Below the pieces are notes generated by a model. The model worked only from the letters and a program-made list of their open reading frames with translations, did not search any database and had not been told where the DNA came from. Source: Vibrio cyclitrophicus (lineage in GTDB: Bacteria; Pseudomonadota; Gammaproteobacteria; Enterobacterales; Vibrionaceae). From it: 64,000 nucleotides of DNA. Numbering within the stretch: position 1 is the first letter of the stretch; every line of letters begins with the position of its first letter. Positions 52,606 through 64,000 of this stretch are shown here, piece after piece. Where the stretch lies: contig CP065366.1 in assembly GCA_023206055.1 (NCBI GenBank), positions 2,604,001 through 2,668,000 on the forward strand, read 5' to 3'. A program made the translations under genes and the position numbers.

Positions 52606-53868
52606 TTAGTTTCCTTTTTTCTGCCAATGCTCCAACACTTCACCCACGGTATGGAAAGAACCGACAACCAACACAACATCGTCGCCTTTAACAGAAGCCA
52701 AAGCCGCTTCAAACGCTGCGACAGGGTTTGAATGCTGCTCTACGCCTTCGGGTAGGCTTTGACACAGTTCAGCGGCTGTCGCTGCGCGTGGCCCTTGCAA
52801 TGAAGCTGGATACCAATGAGTTGCGATTGGCGCTAATACTTCCAATGTCGCTGGGATATCTTTGTCATGAAGCATGGCGACTACAACGTGTAAATTTTTA
52901 CCTGCATACTTCTTCGTAACTTGCTGCGCAAAGTATTCAGCAGAATGCGGGTTGTGCGCCACATCAAGCACAATCACGGGTTGTTCGCTAATTTGCTGCA
53001 TACGCCCTGGAAGCTGCGCACTCTTCATGCCGTTAACCACGTTCACATCGCTAATACTAAGCTCTGATGTGCCCAATGCCATCAACGCTGTTGCAGCGTT
53101 AGGTAACGGCAGGCTTGGAATAGGCAGCGACTCTAGTTGGAATGCACCACTGCGCCAGTTCCACGTATCACCGTCAACATCATAAGTGTATTGAATACCG
53201 ACTTGGTAGAACTCAGCCTTAATGTCATCAGCGTGCGCTGCAACCGTAGCCGGTGGCTTGGGTTGACCACAGATAGCGGGTTTACCGCTACGATAAATGC
53301 CCGCTTTCTCAAAGCCAATCACATTGATGTCATCACCTAGCCAGTCAACATGGTCGACAGCTAAACTAGTAATTACAGAAACATCATGCTCAACGATATT
53401 GGTCGCGTCTAAACGCCCGCCCAAACCCACTTCTAAAAGCACAACATCTACCGCTTCCGTTTGAAATGCGCGTAATGCGGCTAAGGTGCCGTATTCGAAA
53501 AAGCTAAGACTGATTTCGCCACGTTCTTTCTCAATAAAATCGAAAGACTGAACCATCTTCTCATCAGAGAGATCTTGGCCGTTGATACGAACACGTTCGT
53601 TATAGCGAATTAAGTGAGGAGAGCTGTAGACACCAACAGAATAACCGGCGTCCAATAGAATCGCTTCCATCAGTGCACATGTTGAGCCTTTGCCATTGGT
53701 TCCGGCAACAGTAATAACATGTTGAGCAGGTTTGGTGAGGTTTGCCTTGGAGGCGACGGCCTGAACTCGGTCTAATCCAAGATCAATAGCGCTTGTGTGG
53801 ATGTTTGATAAATAATCAAGCCACATCTCCAAAGAGGATGTGGCTTGAGGAATAGGTTGTTGACTCAT
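52606..53868 (-). CDS. folC: Dihydrofolate/folylpolyglutamate synthase
   Basis: This ATP-dependent ligase makes dihydrofolate and adds glutamates to folates. Its 420 residues have the P-loop ITVAGTNGKGSTCALMEAIL near residue 50, GVYSSPHLIRYNERVRING after it, the Mur-ligase DHVDWLGD loop, and a C-terminal domain with VLDVAHNPHSAEYF. The gene sits between accD and dedD, as in E. coli. Confidence 0.95.
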   Translation of the reverse strand: MSQQPIPQATSSLEMWLDYLSNIHTSAIDLGLDRVQAVASKANLTKPAQHVITVAGTNGKGSTCALMEAILLDAGYSVGVYSSPHLIRYNERVRINGQDLSDEKMVQSFDFIEKERGEISLSFFEYGTLAALRAFQTEAVDVVLLEVGLGGRLDATNIVEHDVSVITSLAVDHVDWLGDDINVIGFEKAGIYRSGKPAICGQPKPPATVAAHADDIKAEFYQVGIQYTYDVDGDTWNWRSGAFQLESLPIPSLPLPNAATALMALGTSELSISDVNVVNGMKSAQLPGRMQQISEQPVIVLDVAHNPHSAEYFAQQVTKKYAGKNLHVVVAMLHDKDIPATLEVLAPIATHWYPASLQGPRAATAAELCQSLPEGVEQHSNPVAAFEAALASVKGDDVVLVVGSFHTVGEVLEHWQKKGN

Positions 53869-53910
53869 CTAACTCATAACCATAATAAAGTTGGTTTGTT
53901 AGAAGGTACT

Positions 53911-54837
53911 TTACCCTTTTTCTGGCGCTTCTGGTACTTCATAAGTAGCTTCATTCGGTGAATCGTTCACAGAAACTACTAATGGTGAAGGCTGGTTGGT
54001 CATTTTAGCAACAAGGCTTGCAACGCGCTGACGCATCTCACGACGGTCAACGATCATGTCGATAGCACCGTGGTCTAGTAGGAACTCACTGCGTTGGAAA
54101 CCTTCAGGAAGGTCTTCACGTACCGTTTGTTCGATTACACGACGTCCAGCAAAACCGATCAGTGCTTTTGGTTCACCAATGTTGATATCGCCAAGCATTG
54201 CCAAACTTGCAGAAACACCACCCATTGTTGGATCAGTCATGACTGAAACAAACGGTAGGCCTTTCGCAGATAAACGCTCAAGCGCAGCACTGGTTTTCGC
54301 CATTTGCATTAGAGACATAAGCGCCTCTTGCATACGTGCACCACCACTTGCAGAGAAACACACTAAACCACAGTTGTTTTCAATAGCTGCATCTACTGCT
54401 TTCACAAAGCGAGCACCAACAACAGAACCCATTGAACCGCCCATGAATGAGAATTCAAAAGCACACGCTACGATAGGTAAACCAAGCAGTTCGCCTTTCA
54501 TTGCAACTAATGCATCTGTCTCACCACTGTTCTTTTGAGCAGTAGAGATACGTTCTTTGTAACGCTTAGAGTCTTTAAACTTCAGTTTGTCTTGTGGCTC
54601 AAGATCAGCACCTAGTTCAACACGCTCACCTTTGTCTAGGAATGTATCCAGACGACGACGTGCTTTCATGCGCATGTGATGGTCACATTTTGGACATACT
54701 TCTAGGTTACGCTCTAGTTCAGCATGGTACAGAACCTGCTCACAAGAAGTACATTTAGTCCAAACACCCTCAGGGATAGACGCTTTACGAGATGTTACGA
54801 TGTTGCTTTTTTCTAAAATCTTTTCAAGCCAACTCAT
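53911..54837 (-). CDS. accD: Acetyl-CoA carboxylase carboxyltransferase subunit beta
   Basis: This subunit catalyses carboxyl transfer to acetyl-CoA in fatty-acid synthesis, with AccA. Its 308 residues begin with a four-cysteine zinc ribbon (WTKCTSCEQVLYHAELE and VCPKCDHHM), followed by the crotonase-fold core (FSASGGARMQEALMSLMQMA, then VMTDPTMGGVSASLAMLGD) and IGFAGRRVIEQTVRE. It is 308 residues, as expected, and lies in the usual truA-accD-folC order. Confidence 0.96.
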   Translation of the reverse strand: MSWLEKILEKSNIVTSRKASIPEGVWTKCTSCEQVLYHAELERNLEVCPKCDHHMRMKARRRLDTFLDKGERVELGADLEPQDKLKFKDSKRYKERISTAQKNSGETDALVAMKGELLGLPIVACAFEFSFMGGSMGSVVGARFVKAVDAAIENNCGLVCFSASGGARMQEALMSLMQMAKTSAALERLSAKGLPFVSVMTDPTMGGVSASLAMLGDINIGEPKALIGFAGRRVIEQTVREDLPEGFQRSEFLLDHGAIDMIVDRREMRQRVASLVAKMTNQPSPLVVSVNDSPNEATYEVPEAPEKG

Positions 54838-55013
54838 GGAAGACCTTTTTGTTTCGATTCTTCCGCTTGATTACGAAAGAAATAAATTTGGGAATTATGC
54901 GTGGGAATTAAAGCACATAAAACAGCGACTGTAGATAAAAAACTGGTTGTACCTATTTCCTGGGACTATCTTACGCACTAAACCGTAATAATTTTTGAAC
55001 CTAAGTCTCACAT

Positions 55014-55808
55014 TTAGTTCAAATTATCCGGTAAAAATAGAGGACCAATTGGCTCTCGTGGTAGCTCAAAATGTTCAGGATAATCAACATCCACCAGATA
55101 CAAACCTTCCGCTTTTGCAGTTGCGCCAGCTACTTTTCGATCTTTAGCTTCTAAAAGCCACTGGATCCACTCTGGTTTCTGCTCACCTTTACCTACGGCA
55201 ATAAGGCTACCAGTAATATTCCTCACCATGTGGTGAACAAACGCATTCGCTTTAATATCGATCACAATGTAGTGTCCATGACGAGTCACGTTCAAGTGAA
55301 TCATGTTTCTCCATGGGCTACGAGATTGACAATGTGTTGCCCTAAACGAAGTGAAGTCATTCTCACCAAGTAAGTACTGACCCGCTTCATGCATTTTTTT
55401 CTCATCAAGATGACCATGATAATGGCTCACACCTGAATTCAAAATACCTGGGCGTAGTGCATGGTTAAAGATAATGTAGCGATAACGGCGGGCAGTAGCA
55501 GAGAAACGAGCATGGAAATCCTCATTCACTTCTGTCGCCCAACGAACCGCAATATCTTTGGGCATGTTGGCATTCGCGCCCATTGTCCATGCCACCATTT
55601 TACGATCGACATTAGTTTCAAAGTGAACGACTTGTCCCGTACCGTGAACACCGGCATCTGTACGACCTGCGCACATAACTTCTACAGGGTGATTCGCGAC
55701 AACTGAAAGAGCCTTTTCCAATTCTTCTTGGACACTTTTCACGTCTCGTTGGCGCTGCCAACCAAAGTAGTGGGTACCGTTATATTCAATACCTAAAGCA
55801 ATTTTCAT
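55014..55808 (-). CDS. truA: tRNA pseudouridine(38-40) synthase
   Basis: This enzyme makes pseudouridines 38-40 in the anticodon arm of tRNAs. Its 264 residues have the catalytic Asp in CAGRTDAGVHGTGQVVHF, preceded by KIALGIEYNGTHYFGWQRQ, and FVHHMVRNITGSLIAVGKGE near residue 205. The length is normal. It is preceded by fimV, separated by a terminator, and followed by accD. Confidence 0.96.
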   Translation of the reverse strand: MKIALGIEYNGTHYFGWQRQRDVKSVQEELEKALSVVANHPVEVMCAGRTDAGVHGTGQVVHFETNVDRKMVAWTMGANANMPKDIAVRWATEVNEDFHARFSATARRYRYIIFNHALRPGILNSGVSHYHGHLDEKKMHEAGQYLLGENDFTSFRATHCQSRSPWRNMIHLNVTRHGHYIVIDIKANAFVHHMVRNITGSLIAVGKGEQKPEWIQWLLEAKDRKVAGATAKAEGLYLVDVDYPEHFELPREPIGPLFLPDNLN

Positions 55809-55963
55809 GTTCTTGTTCTCTTTGAAAATGGGCGAGAAGTATATACGGAAATCAGTGCTAGCCCAAATAGGATGGGGCTAAAACTTCAATAAACAATCAG
55901 CATCGACCGAGACGATGCTTATGAAAAACCAAATCAAACAATAGCGCTCTGTATCGTCTTAAA

Positions 55964-55990
55964 ATAAAGGGTAGCCCACGCTACCCTTTC
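55964..55990 (-). terminator. Rho-independent terminator of fimV
   Basis: On the minus strand AAAGGGTAGC and GCTACCCTTT form a 10-bp stem with a 4-base loop, followed by ATTTTAAG. It lies 15-40 bases beyond the fimV stop. Confidence 0.8.
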
Positions 55991-56002
55991 TGGTTTGTTA
56001 AT

Positions 56003-60814
<4,812 letters not shown>

Positions 60815-60977
60815 AAAAGGCTCAGCTAGGTGCTTAAATTCGGAAAAGTGATGATCTATTAAATATATCGGATAAATGACGTAAAACTATAGAGATGAAA
60901 ACAAAAAATGTGTTGCAGCGACAATATTCGCAGCAATTTCACACAATTTGACTAACAATATTTTCAATCGATTAAAA

Positions 60978-61001
60978 AAGCCCCACTAAAGAGTGAGGCT
61001 T
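60978..61001 (-). terminator. Rho-independent terminator of asd
   Basis: The minus strand AAGCCTCACTCTTTAGTGGGGCTTTTTT forms a stem of about ten pairs with a short loop and a six-T run, 20 bases after the asd stop. Confidence 0.75.
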
Positions 61002-61021
61002 GTTTATCAAAACAGTAAAAC

Positions 61022-62035
61022 TTAGAAGTAATCGCGAATCAGAACTTCAGCGATTTGCACTGCGTTTGTCGCTGCGCCTTTACGAACGTTATCAGCAACC
61101 ACCCACATGTTTACGCCGCTGTGATGGCTGATGTCGTTACGAATACGACCAACCATTACGTGGTCTTTACCACCAGCATCACGAACCTGAGTTGGGAAGT
61201 CTAACGCTTGGAAAACTTCAACGCCTTCTGTGTTCTCAAGAAGCTGAACCACTTGCTCTGCACCGATTGGCGAGCGAGTTTCAATGTGTAGAGATTCAGC
61301 GTGACCGTAGAATACTGGTACGCGAACACACGTCGGGTTCACTGTGATTGAAGAATCAGCAAAGATTTTCTGAGTTTCCCAAACCATCTTCATCTCTTCA
61401 CGCGTGTAGCCGTTCTCAGTAAACTCATCGATTTGAGGAATACAGTTGAACGCGATCTGCTGTGAGAACGCTGAATTTTCAGCTGGCATGCCGTTAAGAA
61501 GCTTAGCCGTTTGACCTGCTAGTTCATCGATACCTGGCTTACCTGCACCAGACACAGATTGGTAAGTTGAAACGTTAATACGCTCAAGACCAACTTCATC
61601 GTGAATTGGTTTTAGTGCTACAACCATTTGGATAGTAGAACAGTTAGGGTTCGCAATGATGTTGCGGTTACGGAACTCAGCAATCGCTTCAGGGTTCACT
61701 TCTGGCACAACCAGCGGAACATCGTATTCGTAGCGGAAGCGTGATGTGTTATCGATAACAACCACACCTTCATCCGCAGCGATTGGAGCCCAACGCTCTG
61801 AAAGTTCGCTACCTGCAGAGAAAAACGCAATATGTACTTGAGACCAATCGAAGTCTTCTACGTTTTGTACTTGTATTGTTTTGCCGTTAAAACGGGAAGT
61901 TTTGCCTTCACTACGTTCACTTGCTAGTAAGTGCAGTTCACCGACAGGGAATTTACGCTCTTTAAGTACTTCAAGAATGGTTTCACCAACCGCACCAGTC
62001 GCACCTAAAATAGCAATATTAAATTCTTGGCTCAT
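61022..62035 (-). CDS. asd: Aspartate-semialdehyde dehydrogenase
   Basis: This enzyme converts aspartyl phosphate to the semialdehyde, the branch point to lysine/diaminopimelate, methionine and threonine. Its 337 residues have the NADP-binding start FNIAILGATGAVGETILEVL and the catalytic Cys in IANPNCSTIQMVVALKP. The late His region (CVRVPVFYGHAESLHIE) is also present. The catalytic Cys separates it from the inactive Usg paralogue that occupies the same place in E. coli. It lies 12 bases after pdxB, in one unit. Confidence 0.93.
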   Translation of the reverse strand: MSQEFNIAILGATGAVGETILEVLKERKFPVGELHLLASERSEGKTSRFNGKTIQVQNVEDFDWSQVHIAFFSAGSELSERWAPIAADEGVVVIDNTSRFRYEYDVPLVVPEVNPEAIAEFRNRNIIANPNCSTIQMVVALKPIHDEVGLERINVSTYQSVSGAGKPGIDELAGQTAKLLNGMPAENSAFSQQIAFNCIPQIDEFTENGYTREEMKMVWETQKIFADSSITVNPTCVRVPVFYGHAESLHIETRSPIGAEQVVQLLENTEGVEVFQALDFPTQVRDAGGKDHVMVGRIRNDISHHSGVNMWVVADNVRKGAATNAVQIAEVLIRDYF

Positions 62036-62047
62036 TGTTTCTCTCTT

Positions 62048-63181
62048 TTATAAAGTTGGCTTTACCATAAAACCGAGTTTAGATAACGGCGTTAAATTAC
62101 AAGATTCGTCGCCCGTTAACTCGACAGCACTGTACTCTCTGCGGTCCCAATATTCTTTACGCATCTTGTCAAAAGAACCCGGCGTAGAGATATTGCGACG
62201 GAATAAGGCGTCGTCTTTGCGCACATCATAGATCAACTGAGTCAAATTGTGCAGTGTTGCTTCGTCCCAAGCTCTATCTAATTTCATTTGAGGCACTGGT
62301 GCCGTCGGCAGAAGATCGCTTGCATAAGCACGTTGTTCAGTACCCAAGAACTCACAGTAGCTGTTGAAGATCATCGTCGTACCGCGCGCTTTGCCCTCTA
62401 GACCGTAGCCCGCTACGTGAGGTGTTGCGAAAGCAAGCAGTGGAAGTAATTCCATGTCAACTTCAGGTTCAAACTCAAACACGTCAAGAACGGCAGTGAA
62501 ACCATCGGCTTTTTGCAAGCGAGCTTTTAACGCTTGGTTATCAACAACAGGACCACGAGCCGCATTAATCAGAATTTGATCAGGACGTAAATTTTCCAGT
62601 ACTTGCTCATTAATCAAGTGATGCGTTGGGAACTCACCCGCCTTAGTGATTGGCGTATGCAGAGTGATTACGTCTGACTGTTCAAGCAGTGTCTCTAATT
62701 CAGTAAACTCGCGAGTATCACCCTCTTGTTGTTTTAGAGGATCGTTCAGCAATACTTTAATGCCAATGCCTTCGAGGCACTTAGCTAAGTAACTGCCCAC
62801 TTGGCCACAGCCAATAATACCGACCGTTTTTTCGAATACAGAGAAACCTTGTTGCTGAGCCAACACCATCATCGCGCTGAACGCATACTCAGCAACACCC
62901 ACCTTGTTACAGCCAGGAGCTGCGGTGAAGAAAATGCCACGCTCTTTCATCAATTCTTGGTCAACGTGATCCATACCAGCCGTTGCGGTTCCAACAAACT
63001 TAAGCTTGTTCGCTTTACTGATCAGCGCTTCATTGACCTTAGTCACCGAGCGAATCATCAGAGCATCTACGTCAACAAGATCGTCAGCGGTTAGCGTTCG
63101 ACCGGACTTCATTGTCACTTCACCTAGCTGGCTAAAAAGCGCTTCAGCATAAGGCATATTTTCATCGATTAAGATTTTCAT
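62048..63181 (-). CDS. pdxB: Erythronate-4-phosphate dehydrogenase
   Basis: This is the second enzyme of pyridoxal-phosphate synthesis. Its 377 residues comprise a D-2-hydroxyacid dehydrogenase fold with NAD-binding VGIIGCGQVGSYLAKCLEG and the catalytic Arg region LINAARGPVVDNQAL. The catalytic His is in ATPHVAGYGLEGKARGT, and the C-terminal domain (DUF3410) is specific to PdxB. ATG 63181 gives MKILIDENMPYAEALFSQLG, the standard start. An upstream frame to 63268 adds an unlikely leader. Confidence 0.95.
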   Translation of the reverse strand: MKILIDENMPYAEALFSQLGEVTMKSGRTLTADDLVDVDALMIRSVTKVNEALISKANKLKFVGTATAGMDHVDQELMKERGIFFTAAPGCNKVGVAEYAFSAMMVLAQQQGFSVFEKTVGIIGCGQVGSYLAKCLEGIGIKVLLNDPLKQQEGDTREFTELETLLEQSDVITLHTPITKAGEFPTHHLINEQVLENLRPDQILINAARGPVVDNQALKARLQKADGFTAVLDVFEFEPEVDMELLPLLAFATPHVAGYGLEGKARGTTMIFNSYCEFLGTEQRAYASDLLPTAPVPQMKLDRAWDEATLHNLTQLIYDVRKDDALFRRNISTPGSFDKMRKEYWDRREYSAVELTGDESCNLTPLSKLGFMVKPTL

Positions 63182-63647
63182 TGGGAAGGTACTTTCGTTG
63201 GGGTCTGTCGACCTTAAATGTGAATTAAAATGATTGTGCAAAATTCCACACACGGTGTCGAGTCGCAATTGGAATACATTATAAATAAAGGGCTGAATCG
63301 CCTAGTCTGCACAAACAAGAGCAGAAATATAAGCCAATACCTAAAATCAAAAGACAGAAGACTAAAACGAAAAATGCCCGATTGAATAAACAATCGGGCA
63401 AACATCCAGAACAAAAGGATCCTATCTCGCTCTCCAGGAGACAGAGTCTTGCGTCTGTTCAACCAGTACTAACTAAGTTACTACTGATCAAGCTCTGGAA
63501 ACCTTTCAACTTTTAAACTTAGATTTAAAATCCATGTTTAAAAAGCTTTGTTCTGTGGTTCATTATTAATGAGCTACCTGTGCGTGTTGAATCTACACTC
63601 GCGTAACCCATTAACGATTAACCTTTATCTCTCTAACTCAAGCCTAA
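63182..63647. other. Intergenic region between pdxB and fabB
   Basis: About 460 bases hold the fabB terminator and presumably the pdxB promoter. An open frame at 63214-63462 on the minus strand has no recognisable product and crosses the terminator, so it is not called. No other gene is seen. Confidence 0.6.
63375..63400 (-). terminator. Rho-independent terminator of fabB
   Basis: TGCCCGATTG and CAATCGGGCA form a 10-bp stem with a 6-base loop, followed on the minus strand by TTTTTCGTTTT. It terminates fabB transcription before pdxB. Confidence 0.82.
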
Positions 63648-64000
63648 TTAAGCTTGGTATTTTTTGATTACTAGCGTTGCGTTCGTACCACCGAAACCAA
63701 AGCTGTTAGACATAACCGTTGTTAGCTCTTGTTCACGAGCTTCCGTTACGATGTCTAGGCCTGCGCCTGCTTCGTCTAGGTTTGCAACGTTAATGCTTGG
63801 TGCGATAAAACCGTTATCAAGCATTAGTGTTGAGTAAATTGCTTCGTGTACACCAGCCGCACCTAGAGCGTGACCTGTCATCGCTTTAGTTGCTGAGATT
63901 GCAGGGCTGTTGCCGCCAAAGACTTCTTGGATTGCGCCAAGTTCTTTAACATCACCAACAGGAGTTGAAGTACCGTGAGTGTTCACGTAGTCAACACCAT
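63648..64000 (-). CDS. fabB: Beta-ketoacyl-ACP synthase I (partial, N-terminus beyond window)
   Basis: The last about 117 residues are visible: the His motif DYVNTHGTSTPVGDVKEL, the second catalytic His region KAMTGHALGAAGVHEAIYST and the C-terminal NSFGFGGTNATLVIK. These match condensing enzymes of fatty-acid synthesis. FabB rather than FabF is inferred from the sequence after the first His motif and from its position before pdxB. The frame is open at the right edge. Confidence 0.93.
   Translation of the reverse strand, partial: GVDYVNTHGTSTPVGDVKELGAIQEVFGGNSPAISATKAMTGHALGAAGVHEAIYSTLMLDNGFIAPSINVANLDEAGAGLDIVTEAREQELTTVMSNSFGFGGTNATLVIKKYQA

Noticed and set aside
63214..63462. An 82-codon frame upstream of pdxB
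   Set aside because: It crosses the fabB terminator hairpin and has no recognisable product.

Overview
The window looks like chromosome 1 of a Vibrio, at moderate GC. The run fabB, pdxB, asd, fimV, truA, accD, folC, dedD, cvpA, purF, together with apt-dnaX-ybaB-recR, gapA next to a YeaD-type mutarotase, and RssB- and DUF3080/DUF2989-type genes, is the backbone arrangement I associate with Vibrionaceae. I infer the genus from gene content and cannot resolve the species.

Positions 1-17.4 kb are an accessory, mobile and decaying region. It opens with a type I secretion pair (membrane-fusion protein cut by the window edge, plus an RtxB/HlyB-like ABC exporter). It then carries three near-identical IS5/IS903-group insertion sequences (3981-5031, 11869-12922, 15239-16292), a nest of four different IS remnants (7278-9174), an internally deleted IS66 element (13031-14719), a probable integron attC site (about 16698-16753) and several broken host genes. 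The broken genes are a soluble chemoreceptor, an RstA/RstB-like two-component pair, an outer-membrane barrel and a zinc-ribbon protein. A three-gene cluster, nrtS (nitrate/nitrite transporter), soluble MCP and EAL protein, lies inside this region. The region ends at a lone 3' end of a tRNA gene with its terminator (17329-17397), which looks like the attachment-site scar of an integrated element.

Positions 17.4-64 kb are an orderly backbone with essentially intact genes. They comprise a chemoreceptor under a probable sigma-54 promoter, an HDAC-family deacetylase, a Fur-box-controlled small gene plus SDR, topB, a YdjA nitroreductase, fadH with a FadR-like operator, sppA, ansA, msrB, gapA, a mutarotase, a nucleoside hydrolase, rlmA, a ChaN-type lipoprotein, a BCCT transporter, cysteine-cluster proteins, aqpZ, recR, ybaB, dnaX, apt, ybaN, rssB, a LysR regulator and then the purF-to-fabB run. 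cvpA-purF carries a near-perfect PurR box.

Details that routine annotation would probably miss are: a programmed -1 frameshift signal in dnaX; a probable AUU start for ybaN that restores its missing N-terminus; two unannotated small membrane proteins (41 and 45 aa); a hexanucleotide tract giving a Pro-Glu run in FimV; and a striking concentration of single-base homopolymer frameshifts confined to 6-14 kb. I did not find a clearly new defence or biosynthetic system. The nrtS-MCP-EAL cluster is the most interesting functional grouping, but its chemoreceptor gene is frameshifted here.
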